NCBI GenBank assembly: GCA_964036045.1 | Contig: OZ038402.1 | Location: forward strand, 11,179,739-11,243,738 | DNA from: Eutreptiella sp. 'Long Island Sound 2002' | Taxonomy: Eukaryota; Euglenozoa; Euglenophyceae; Eutreptiales; Eutreptiaceae | Reading direction: 5' to 3' | Length of the DNA: 64,000 nt | In this document: in pieces, positions 11,170-22,555 of the stretch | Position numbering within the stretch: position 1 is the first letter of the stretch | Layout: every line of letters begins with the position of its first letter | Program-made: the position numbers and the translations under genes | The notes under the pieces: model-generated | What the model saw: the letters and a program-made list of their open reading frames with translations, nothing else | What the model was told of the DNA's origin: nothing | Databases searched by the model: none

Positions 11170-14100
11170 GGGGAGGGGGGGGCTGAGGTGCTCAATTGGG
11201 GAGGGGGCTTGAGGTGCTCAATTGGGGAGCGGGGCTGAGGTGCCCAATTGGGCAGGGCGGCTGAGGTGCTCAATTGGGGAGGATGACGGAGGTGCTCAAT
11301 TGGGGAGGGGGGCTGAGGTGCTCAATTGGGGAGGGGATGGGGGGGCTGAGGTGCTCAATTGGGGAGGGGGCTGAGGTGCTCAATTGGGGAGGGGGACTGA
11401 GGTGCTCAATTGGGGAGGGGGGGGGGTGGAGCTCAATTGGCTAGGGGGGGCTGAGGTGCTCAATTGGGGGGGGGGGGGGGCTGAGGTGCTCAATTGGGGA
11501 GGGGGGTGGCGGGCTGAGGTGCTCAATTGGGGAGGGGGGCTGAGGTGCTCAATTGGGGAGGGGGGCTGAGGTGCTCAATTGGGGGGGGGGGGGGCTGAGG
11601 TGCTCAATGGGGGGGGGGTGCTCAATTGGGGAGGGGGGCTGAGGTGCTCAATTGGGGAGGGGGGCTGAGGTGCTCAATTGGGGAGGGGGGCTGAGGTGCT
11701 CAAAATGGGGGGGGGGGCTGAGGTGCTCAATTGGGGAGGGGAGGGGGGCTGAGGTGCTCAATTGGGGGGGGGGGGGGGCTGAGGTGCTCAATTGGGGAGG
11801 GGGGGGGGGGCTGAGGTGCTCAATTGGGGAGGGGCACTGAGGTGATGAATTGGGGAGCGGAGGGGGGCTGAGGTGCTCAATTGGGGAGGGGGGGCTGAGG
11901 TGCTCAATTGGGGAGGGGGACTGAGGTGCTCAATTGGGGAGGGGGTGGGGGGGATGAGGTGCCCAATTGGGGAGGGGGGCTAAGGTGCTCAATTGGGGAG
12001 GGGAGGGGGGGCTGAGGTGCTCAATTGGCGAGGGGGTGGGGGGGCTGAGGTGCTCAATTGGGGAGGGGAGGGGGGGCTGAGGTGCTCAATTGGGGAGGGG
12101 GGCTGAGGTGCTCAATTGGGGAGGGGAGGGGGGGCTGAGGTGCTCAATTGGGGAGGGGGGGGGGCTGAGGTGCTCAATTGGGGAGGGGGTGGGGGGGCTG
12201 AGGTGCTCAATTGGGGAGGGGGGCTGAGGTGCTCAATTGGGGAGGGGGGCTGAGGTGCTCAATTGGGGAGGGGGGCTGAGGTGCTCAATTGGGGGGGGGG
12301 GCTGAGGTGCTCAATTGGGGAGGGGAGGGGGGGCTGAGGTGCTCAATTGGGGAAGGGGACTGAGGTGCTCAATTGGGGAGGGGCCGGGGGGGCTGAGGTG
12401 CTCAATTGGGGAGGGGGACTGAGGTGATCAATTGGGGAGGGGAGGGGGGCTGAGGTGCTCAATTGGGGAGGGGGGGCTGAGGTGCTCAATTGGGGAGGGG
12501 GTGGGGGGCATGAGGTGCTCAATTGGGGAGGGGGGCTGCGGTGCCCAATTGGGGAGGGGAGGGGGGGCTGAGGTGCTCAATTGGGGAGGGGGGCTGAGGT
12601 GCTCAATTGGGGAGGGGGGCTGAGGTGCTCAATTGGGGAGGTGGGCTGAGGTGCTCAATTGGGGAGGGGGGCTGAGGTGCTCAATTGGGGAGGGGAGGGG
12701 GGCTGAGGTGCTCAATTGGGGAGGGGAGGGGGGGCTAAGGTGCTCAATTGGGGAGGGGGGCTGAGGTGCTCAATTGGGGAGGGGGGCTGAGGTGCTCAAT
12801 TGGGGAGGGGAGGGGGGCTGAGGTGCTCAATTGGGGAGGGGGGCTGAGGTGCTCAATTGGGGAGGGGGACTGAGGTGCTCAATTGGGGAGGGGGGCTGAG
12901 GTGCTCAATTGGGGAGGGGGGATGAGGTGCTCAATTGGGGAGGGGGGCTGAGGTGCTCAATTGGGGAGGGGGTGGGGGGGCTGAGGTGCTCAATTGGGGA
13001 GGGGGGCTCAGGTGCTCAATTGGGGAGGGGAGGGGGGGCTGAGGTGCTCAATTGGGGAGGGGGGCTGAGGTGCTCAATTGGGGAGGGGGGCTGAGGTGCT
13101 CAATTGGGGAGGGGGGCTGAGGTGCTCAATTGGGGAGGGGGGCTGAGGTGCTCAATTGGGGAGGGGGGCTGAGGTGCTCAATTGGGGAGGGGGGCTGAGG
13201 TGCTCAATTGGGGAGGGGAGGGGGGCTGGGGTGCTCAATTGGGGAGGGGGGCTGAGGTGCTCAATTGGGGAGGGGGGCTGAGGTGCTCAATTGGGGAGGG
13301 GGGCTGAGGTGCTCAATTGGGGAGGGGGGCTGAGGTGCTCAATTGGGGAGAGGGGCTGAGGTGCTCAATTGGGGAGGGGGGCTGAGGTGCTCAATTGGGG
13401 AGGGGGGCTGAGGTGCTCAATTGGGGAGGGGAGGGGGGCTGAGGTGCTCAATTGGGGAAGGGGGCTGAGTTGCTCAATTGGGGAGGGGGGCTGAGGTGCT
13501 CAATTGGGGAGGGGGTGGGGGGGATAATGTGCTTAATTGGGGAGGGGGGCTGAGGTGCTCAATTGGGGAGGGGGGCTGAGGTGCTCAATTGGGGAGGGGG
13601 GCTGAGGTGCTCAATTGGGGGGGGGGGCTGAGGTGCTCAATTGGGGAGGGGAGGGGGGCTGAGGTTCTCAATTGGGGAGGGGGGGCTGAGGTGCTCAATT
13701 GGGGGGGGGGGCTGAGGTGCTCAATTGGGGAGGGGAGGGGGGGCTGAGGTGCTCAATTGGGTCGGGGGACTGAGGTGCTCAATTGGGGAGGGGGTGTGGG
13801 GGTTGAGGTGCTCAATTGGGGAGGGGGACTGAGGTGATCAATAGGGGAGGGGAGGGGGGCTGAGGTGTTCAATTGGGGAGGGGGGCTGAGGTGCTCAATT
13901 GGGGAGGGGGGCTGAGGTGCTCAATTTGGGAGGGGGTGGGGGGCATGAGGTGCTCAATTGGGGAGGGGGGCTGAGGTGCTCAATTGGGGAGGGGAGGGGG
14001 GGCTGAGGTGCTCAATTGGGGAGGGGGGCTGAGGTGCTCACTTGGGGAGGCGGGCTGAGGAGCTCAATCGGGGAGGGGGGCTGAGGTGCTCAATTGGGGA

Positions 14101-17100
14101 GGGGGGCTGAGGTGCTCAAGAGGGGAGGGGGGCTGAGGTGCTCAATTGGGGAGGGGAGGGGGGGCTGAGGTGCTCAATTGGGGAGGGGGTGGGGGGGCTG
14201 AGGTGCTCAATTGGGGAGGGGGGCTGAGGTGCTCAATTGGGGAGGGGGGCTGAGGTGCTCAATTGGGGGGGGGGTGGGGGTGGGGGCTGAGGTGCGTAGT
14301 TGGGGAGGGGGGCTGAGGTGCTCAATTGGGGAGGGGGGCTGAGGTGCTCAATTGGGGAGGGGGGCTGAGGTGCTCAATTGGGGAGGTGGGATGAGGTGCT
14401 CAATTGGGGAGGGGGGCTGAGGTGCTCAATTGGGGAGGGGGTGGGGGGGCTGAGGTGCTCAATTGGGGAGGGGGGCTGAGGTGCTCAATTGGGGAGGGGA
14501 GGGGGGGCTGAGGTGCTCAATTGGGGAGGGGGGCTGAGGTGCTCAATTGGGGAGGGGGGCTGAGGTGCTCAATTGGGGAGGTGGGCTGAGGTGCTCAATT
14601 GGGGAGGGGGGCTGAGGTCCTCAATCGGGGAGGGGGGCTGAGGTGCTCAATTGGGGAGGGGGGCTGAGGTGCTCAATTGGGGAGGGGGGCTGAGGTGCTC
14701 AATTGGGGAGGGGGGCTGAGGTGCTCAATTGGGGAGGGGAGGGGGGCTGAGGTGCTCAATTGGGGAGGGGAGGGGGGGCTGAGGTGCTCAATTGGGGAGG
14801 GGGGCTGAGGTGCTCAATTGGGGAGGGGGGCTGAGGTGCTCAATTGGGGAGGGGAGGGGGGCTGAGGTGCTCAATTGGGGAGGGGGGCTGAGGTGCTCAA
14901 TTGGGGAGGGGAGGGGGGCTGAGGTGCTCAATTGGGGAGGGGGGCTGCGGTGCTCAATTGGGGAGGGGGGCTGAGGTGCTTAATTGGGGAGGGGGCTGAG
15001 GTGCTCAATTGGGGAGGGGGGCTGAGGTGCTCAATTGGGGAGGGGGGCTGAGGTGCTCAATTGGGGAGGGGGGCTGAGGTGCTCAATTGGGGAGGGGGGC
15101 TGAGGTGCTCAATTGGGGAGGGGGGCTGAAGTGCTTAATTGGGGAGGGGAGGGGGGGCTGAGGTGCTCAATTGGGGAGGGGGGCTGAGGTGCTCAATTGG
15201 TGAGAGGGGGGACTAAGGTGCTCAATTGGGGAGGGGAGGGGGGCTGAGGTGCTCAATTGGGGAGGGGGGCTGAGGTGCTCAATTGGGGAGGGGGGCTGAG
15301 GTGCTCAATTGCGGAGGGGGTGGGGGGGCTGAGGTGCTCAATTGGGGAGGGGGGCTGAGGTGCTCAATTGGGGAGGGGGGCTGAGGTGCTCAATTGGGGA
15401 GGGGGGCTGAGGTGCTCAATTGGGGAGGGGGGGCTGAGGTGCTCAATTGGGGAGGGGGGCTGAGGTGCTCAATTGGGGAGGGGGTGGGGGGGATGAGGTG
15501 CTCAATTGGGGAGGGGGGCTGAGGTGCTCAATTGGGGAGGGGGTGGGGGGGCTGAGGTGCTCAATTGGGGAGGGGGGCTGAGGTGCTCAATTGCGGTGGG
15601 GCTGGGGGGGCTGAGGTGCTCAATTGGGGAGGGGGGCTGAGGTGCTCAATTGGGGAGGGGAGGGGGGGCCGAGGTGCTCAATTGGGGAGGGGGGCTGAGG
15701 TGCTCAATTGGGGAGGGGGTGGGGGGGCTGAGGTGCTCAATTGGGGAGGGGGGCTGAGGTGCTCAATTGGGGAGGGGGGCTGAGGTGCTCAATTGAGGAG
15801 GGGGGCTGAGGTGCTCAATTGGGGAGGGGGGCTGAGGTGCTCAATTGGGGAGGGGGGCTGAGGTGCTCAATTGGGGAGGGGAGGGGGGGCTGAGGTGCTC
15901 AATTGGGGAGGGGGGCTGAGGTGCTCAATTGGGGAGGGGAGGGGGGGCTGAGGTGCTCAATTGGGGAGGGGGGCTGAGGTGCTCAATTGGGGAGGGGGTG
16001 GGGGGGATGAGGTGCTCAATTGGGGAGGGGGGCTGAGGTGCTCAATTGGGGAGGGGGTGGGGGGGCTGAGGTGCTCAATTGGGGAGGGGGGCTGAGGTGC
16101 TCAATTGCGGTGGGGGTGGGGGGGCTGAGGTGCTCAATTGGGGAGGGGGGCTGAGGTGCTCAATTGGGGAGGGGGTGGGGGGGCCGAGGTGCTCAATTGG
16201 GGAGGGGGGCTGAGGTGCTCAATTGGGGAGGGGGGCTGAGGTGCTCAATTGAGGAGGGGGGCTGAGGTGCTCAATTGGGGAGGGGGGCTGAGGTGCTCAA
16301 TTGGGGAGGGGGGCTGAGGTGCTCAATTGGGGAGGGGGGCTGAGGTGCTCAATTGGGGAGGGGGGCTGAGGTGCTCAATTGGGGAGGGGGGCTGAGGTGC
16401 TCAATTGGGGAGGGGGGCTGAGGTGCTCAATTGGGGAGGGGAGGGGGGGCTGAGGTGCTCAATTGGGGAGGGGGGCTGAGGTGCTCAATTGGGGAAGGGG
16501 GCTGAGGTGCTCAATTGGGGAGGGGAGGGGGGGCTGAGGTGCTCAATTGGGGAGGGGGGCTGAGGTGCTCAATTGGGGAGGGGGGCTGAGGTGCTCAATT
16601 GGGGAGGGGGGCTGAGGTGCTCAATTGGGGAGGGGGGCTGAGGTGCTCAATTGGGGAGGGGGGCTGAGGTGCTCAATTGGGGAGGGGGTGGGGGGGCTGA
16701 GGTGCTCAATTGGGGAGGGGGTGGGGGGGCTGAGGTGCTCAATTGGGGAGGGGGTGGGGGGGCTGAGGTGCTCAATTGGGGAGGGGGAGGGGGGCTGAGG
16801 TGCTCAATTGGGGAGGGGGAGGGGGGCTGAGGTGCTCAATTGGGGAGGGGGTGGGGGGGCTGAGGTGCTCAATTGGGGAGGGGGGCTGAGGTGCTCAATT
16901 GGGGAGGGGGTGGGGGGGACTGAGGTGCTCAATTGGTGAGGGGGGCTGAGGTGCTCAATTGGGGAGGGGGTGGGGGGGCTGAGGTGCTCAATTGGGGAGA
17001 GGGTGGGGGGGCTGAGGTGCTCAATTGGGGAGGGGGGCTGAGGTGCTCAATTGGGGAGGGGGGCTGAGGTGCTCAATTGGGGAGGGGCCGGGGGGGCTGA

Positions 17101-18479
17101 GGTGCTCAATTGGGGAGGGGGTGGGGGGGCTGAGGTGCTCAATTGGGGAGGGGAGGGGGGCTGAGGTGCTCAATTGGGGAGGGGGGCTGAGGTGCTCAAT
17201 TGGGGAGGGGGTGGGGGGGGCTGAGGTGCTCAATTGGGGAGGGGGGCTCAGGTGCTCAATTGGGGAGGGGGTGGGGGGGCTGAGGTGCTCAATTGGGGAG
17301 AGGGTGGGGGGGCTGAGGTGCTCAATTGGGGAGGGGGGCTGAGGTGCTCAATTGGGGAGGGGGTGGGGGGGACTGAGGTGCTCAATTGGTGAGGGGGTGG
17401 GGGGGGGGGCTGAGGTGCGTAGTTGGGGAGGGGGGCTGAGGTGCTCAATTGGGGAGGGGGTGGGGGGGCTGAGGTGCTCATTTGGGGAGGGGGGCTGAGG
17501 TGCTCAATTGGGGAGGGGAGGGGGGGCTGAGGTGCTCAATTGGGGAGGGGGGCTGAGGTGCTCAATTGGGGAGGGGGTGGGGGGGCTGAGGTGCTCAATT
17601 GGGGAGGGGGGCTGAGGTGCTCAATTGGGGAGGGGGGCTGAGGTGCTCAATTGGGGAGGGGAGGGGGGGCTGAGGTGCTCAATTGGGGAGGGGGGCTGAG
17701 GTGCTCAATTGGGGAGGGGGTGGGGGCCTGAGGTGCTCAATTGGGGAGGGGGTGGGGGGGCTGAGGTGCTCAATTGGGGAGGGGGGCTGAGGTGCTCAAT
17801 TGGGGAGGGGGTGGGGGGGCTGAGGTGCTCAATTGGGGAGGGGGTGGGGGGCTGAGGTGCTCAATTGGGGGGGGGGGGTGGGGGTGGGGGCTGAGGTGCG
17901 TAGTTGGGGAGGGGGGCTGAGGTGCTCAATTGGGGAGGGGCCGGGGGGGCTGAGGTGCTCAATTGGGGAGGGGGGCTGAGGTGCTCAATTGGGGAGGGGG
18001 TGGGGGGGACTGAGGTGCTCAATTGGGGAGGGGGTGGGGGGGGGGGCTGAGGTGCGTAGTTGGGGAGGGGGGCTGAGGTGCTCAATGGGGGAGGGGCCGG
18101 GGGGGGCTGAGGTGCTCAATTGGGGAGGGGGTGGGGGGGGGTGGGCTGAGGTGCGTAGTTGGGGAGGGGGGCTGAGGTGCTCAATTGGGGAGGGGGTGGG
18201 GGGGCTGAGGTGCTCAATTGGGGAGGGGGGCTGAGGTGCTCAACTGGGGAGGGGAGGGGGGCCGAGGTGCTCAATTGGGGAGGGGGGCTGAGGTGCTCAA
18301 TTGGGGAGGGGGGCTGAGGTGCTCAATTGGGGAGGGTGTGGGGAGGCTGAGGTGCTCAATTGGGGAGGGGGCCTGAGGTGCTCAATTGGGGAGGGCGTGG
18401 GGGGGCTGAGGTGCTCAATTGGGGAGGGGGGCTGCGGTGCTCAATTGGGGAGGGGGGCTGAGGTGCTTAATTGGGGAGG

Positions 18480-21400
18480 GGGCTGATGTGCTCAATTGGG
18501 GAGGGGGGCTGAGGTGCTCATTTGGGGAGGGGGGCTGAGGTGCTCAATTGGGGAGGGGGGCTGAGGTGCTCAATTGGGGAGGGGGGCTGAGGTGCTCAAT
18601 TGGGGAGGGGGGCTGACGTGCTCAATTGGGGAGGGGGGCTGAAGTGCTTAATTGGGGAGGGGAGGGGGGGCTGAGGTGCTCAATTGGGGAGGGGGGCTGA
18701 GGTGCTCAATTGGTGAGAGGGGGGACTAAGGTGCTCAATTGGGGAGAAGAGGGGGGCTGAGGTGCTCAATTGGGGAGGGGGGCTGAGGTGCTCAATTGGG
18801 GAGGGGGGCTGAGGTGCTCAATTGCGGAGGGGGTGGGGGGGCTGAGGTGCTCAATTGGGGAGGGGGGCTGAGGTGCTCAATTGGGGAGGGGGGCTGAGGT
18901 GCTCAATTGGGGAGGGGGGCTGAGGTGCTCAATTGGGGAGGGGGGGCTGAGGTGCTCAATTGGGGAGGGGGGCTGAGGTGCTCAATTGGGGAGGGGGTGG
19001 GGGGGATGAGGTGCTCAATTGGGGAGGGGGGCTGAGGTGCTCAATTGGGGAGGGGGTGGGGGGGCTGAGGTGCTCAATTGGGGAGGGGGGCTGAGGTGCT
19101 CAATTGCGGTGGGCGTGGGGGGGCTGAGGTGCTCAATTGGGGAGGGGGGCTGAGGTGCTCAATTGGGGAGGGGAGGGGGGGCCGAGGTGCTCAATTGGGG
19201 AGGGGGGCTGAGGTGCTCAATTGGGGAGGGGGTGGGGGGGCTGAGGTGCTCAATTGGGGAGGGGGGCTGAGGTGCTCAATTGGGGAGGGGGGCTGAGGTG
19301 CTCAATTGAGGAGGGGGGCTGAGGTGCTCAATTGGGGAGGGGGGCTGAGGTGCTCAATTGGGGAGGGGGGCTGAGGTGCTCAATTGGGGAGGGGAGGGGG
19401 GGCTGAGGTGCTCAATTGGGGAGGGGGGCTGAGGTGCTCAATTGGGGAGGGGAGGGGGGGCTGAGGTGCTCAATTGGGGAGGGGGGCTGAGGTGCTCAAT
19501 TGGGGAGGGGGGCTGAGGTGCTCAATTGGGGAGGGGAGGGGGGGCTGAGGTGCTCAATTGGGGAGGGGGGCTGAGGTGCTCAATTGGGGAGGGGGTGGGG
19601 GGGCTGAGGTGCTCAATTGGGGAGGGGGGCTGAGGTGCTCAATTGCGGTGGGGGTGGGGGGGCTGAGGTGCTCAATTGGGGAGGGGGGCTGAGGTGCTCA
19701 ATTGGGGAGGGGAGGGGGGGCCGAGGTGCTCAATTGGGGAGGGGGGCTGAGGTGCTCAATTGGGGAGGGGGTGGGGGGGCTGAGGTGCTCAATTGGGGAG
19801 GGGGGCTGAGGTGCTCAATTGGGGAGGGGGGCTGAGGTGCTCAATTGGGGAGGGGGTGGGGGGGATGAGGTGCTCAATTGGGGAGGGGGGCTGAGGTGCT
19901 CAATTGGGGAGGGGGTGGGGGGGCTGAGGTGCTCAATTGGGGAGGGGGGCTGAGGTGCTCAATTGCGGTGGGGGTGGGGGGGCTGAGGTGCTCAATTGGG
20001 GAGGGGGGCTGAGGTGCTCAATTGGGGAGGGGGTGGGGGGGCCGAGGTGCTCAATTGGGGAGGGGGGCTGAGGTGCTCAATTGGGGAGGGGGGCTGAGGT
20101 GCTCAATTGAGGAGGGGGGCTGAGGTGCTCAATTGGGGAGGGGGGCTGAGGTGCTCAATTGGGGAGGGGGGCTGAGGTGCTCAATTGGGGAGGGGGGCTG
20201 AGGTGCTCAATTGGGGAGGGGGGCTGAGGTGCTCAATTGGGGAGGGGGGCTGAGGTGCTCAATTGGGGAGGGGGGCTGAGGTGCTCAATTGGGGAGGGGA
20301 GGGGGGGCTGAGGTGCTCAATTGGGGAGGGGGGCTGAGGTGCTCAATTGGGGAGGGGGGCTGAGGTGCTCAATTGGGGAGGGGGGCTGAGGTGCTCAATT
20401 GGGGAGGGGGGCTGAGGTGCTCAATTGGGGAGGGGGGCTGAGGTGCTCAATTGGGGAGGCGGTGGGGGGGCTGAGGTGCTCAATTGGGGAGGGGGTGGGG
20501 GGGCTGAGGTGCTCAATTGGGGAGGGGGTGGGGGGGCTGAGGTGCTCAATTGGGGAGGGGGAGGGGGGCTGAGGTGCTCAATTGGGGAGGGGGAGGGGGG
20601 CTGAGGTGCTCAATTGGGGAGGGGGTGGGGGGGCTGAGGTGCTCAATTGGGGAGGGGGGCTGAGGTGCTCAATTGGGGAGGGGGTGGGGGGGCTGAGGTG
20701 CTCATTTGGGGAGGGGTTGGGGGGGCTGAGGTGCTCAATTGGGGAGGGGGGCTGAGGTGCTCAATTGGGGAGGGGGTGGGGGGGACTGAGGTGCTCAATT
20801 GGTGAGGGTGGCTGAGGTGCTCAATTGGGGAGGGGGTGGGGGGGCTGAGGTGCTTAATTGGGGAGAGGGTGGGGGGTCTGAGGTGCTCAATTGGGGAGGG
20901 GGGCTGAGGTGCTCAATTGGGGAGGGGGGCTGAGGTGCTCAATTGGGGAGGGGGTGGGGGGGCTGAGGTGCTCAATTGGGGAGGGGGTGGGGGGGCTGAG
21001 GTGCTCAATTGGGGAGGGGAGGGGGGCTGAGGTGCTCAATTGGGGAGGGGGGCTGAGGTGCTCAATTGGGGAGGGGGTGGGGGGGGCTGAGGTGCTCAAT
21101 TGGGGAGGGGGGCTGAGGTGCTCAATTGGGGAGGGGGTGGGGGGGCTGAGGTGCTCAATTGGGGAGAGGGTGGGGGGGCTGAGGTGCTCAATTGGGGAGG
21201 GGGGCTGAGGTGCTCAATTGGGGAGTGGGTGGGGGGGACTGAGGTGCTCAATTGGTGAGGGGGTGGGGGGGGGGGCTGAGGTGCGTAGTTGGGGAGGGGG
21301 GCTGAGGTGCTCAATTGGGGAGGGGGTGGGGGGGCTGAGGTGCTCATTTGGGGAGGGGGGCTGAGGTGCTCAATTGGGGAGGGGAGGGGGGGCTGAGGTG

Positions 21401-22278
21401 CTCAATTGGGGAGGGGGGCTGAGGTGCTCAATTGGGGAGGGGGTGGGGGGGCTGAGGTGCTCAATTGGGGAGGGGGGCTGAGGTGCTCAATTGGGGAGGG
21501 GGGCTGAGGTGCTCAATTGGGGAGGGGAGGGGGGGCTGAGGTGCTCAATTGGGGAGGGGGGCTGAGGTGCTCAATTGGGGAGGGGGTGGGGGCCTGAGGT
21601 GCTCAATTGGGGAGGGGGTGGGGGGGCTGAGGTGCTCAATTGGGGAGGGGGGCTGAGGTGCTCAATTGGGGAGGGGGTGGGGGGGCTGAGGTGCTCAATT
21701 GGGGAGGGGGTGGGGGGCTGAGGTGCTCAATTGGGGGGGGGGGGGGGTGGGGGTGGGGGCTGAGGTGCGTAGTTGGGGAGGGGGGCTGAGGTGCTCAATT
21801 GGGGAGGGGGTGGGGGGGCTGAGGTGCTCAATTGGGGAGGGGGGCTGAGGTGCTCAATTGGGGAGGGGGTGGGGGGGACTGAGGTGCTCAATTGGGGAGG
21901 GGGTGGGGGGGGGGGCTGAGGTGCGTAGTTGGGGAGGGGGGCTGAGGTGCTCAATGGGGGAGGGGCCGGGGGGGGCTGAGGTGCTCAATTGGGGAGGGGG
22001 TGGGGGGGGGGGGCTGAGGTGCGTAGTTGGGGAGGGGGGCTGAGGTGCTCAATTGGGGAGGGGGTGGGGGGGCTGAGGTGCTCAATTGGGGAGGGGGGCT
22101 GAGGTGCTCAACTGGGGAGGGGAGGGGGGCCGAGGTGCTCAATTGGGGAGGGGGGCTGAGGTGCTCAATTGGGGAGGGGGGCTGAGGTGCTCAATTGGGG
22201 AGGGTGTGGGGAGGCTGAGGTGCTCAATTGGGGAGGGGGCCTGAGGTGCTCAATTGGGGAGGGCGTGGGGGGGCTGGT
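18480..22278 (+). repeat. Higher-order duplication inside the 26-bp array
   Basis: Unusual unit variants recur in the same order about 3.5-3.9 kb apart. The run with CTGAAGTGCTTAATTGG then GGTGAGAGGGGGGACTAAGG is at about 15127 and again at about 18640. A further run is at 17025 and 20891, and the variant with GGGTGTGGGGAGGCTG is at about 18330 and 22200. A shorter repeat of about 539 bp relates 19078 to 19617. This indicates duplication of a multi-kilobase segment of about 15.0-18.4 kb. Confidence 0.75.
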
Positions 22279-22555
22279 ATCTGGTATCTGGTATCTGGTT
22301 GACCCGCCCGAGGCTCCGACACAGCCGGAGGGGTTCCCTGAAAATGTGGGACACCCAACCGCCACATGGCGGCTTACTCGGTCCCGCCAGGGTGGGTCGA
22401 AGCGGGCGGCCCATGCCCGCACCCTGCGCCACCAGGGGCTGACACCTGCCGTGGTTTTGGGTGTGTGGGGGGGGGGGGGCTCCGCTGGATTGGGGGTCAG
22501 GTTGGGTTCCCCGCGCGTTGAGTGGGTCGCGTCTCGGGGGTGCCAGTCAAGGCAA
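22279..22555. other. Unique spacer with GTATCTG triplication between two satellites
   Basis: The G-rich array stops at GGGGGGGCTG and is followed by three copies of GTATCTG and about 260 bp of non-repetitive GC-rich DNA before the 23-bp array begins. Minus-strand translation (for example RDRVSRHVAVGCPTFSG) is open but unsupported. The same array context is uninterrupted near 18398, so this is a junction of foreign sequence or of unequal exchange. Confidence 0.6.

Larger units (their letters stand above)
7216..22278 (+). repeat. 26-bp G-rich minisatellite, main block
   Basis: The unit core is TGAGGTGCTCAATTGGGG followed by A and a G tract, typically 26 bp and lengthened by extra G or GGTGGGGG inserts. 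The array starts right after the exon donor with imperfect units (GCGCTGAGGAGGGG). Each unit carries the small inverted repeat TGAG-GTG-CTCA, the palindrome CAATTG and G tracts able to form G-quadruplexes. Frames coding EVLNWGGGLRCSIGEGG-like repeats are artefacts. Homopolymer G tracts mean that copy number and length in the assembly are unreliable. Confidence 0.97.
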
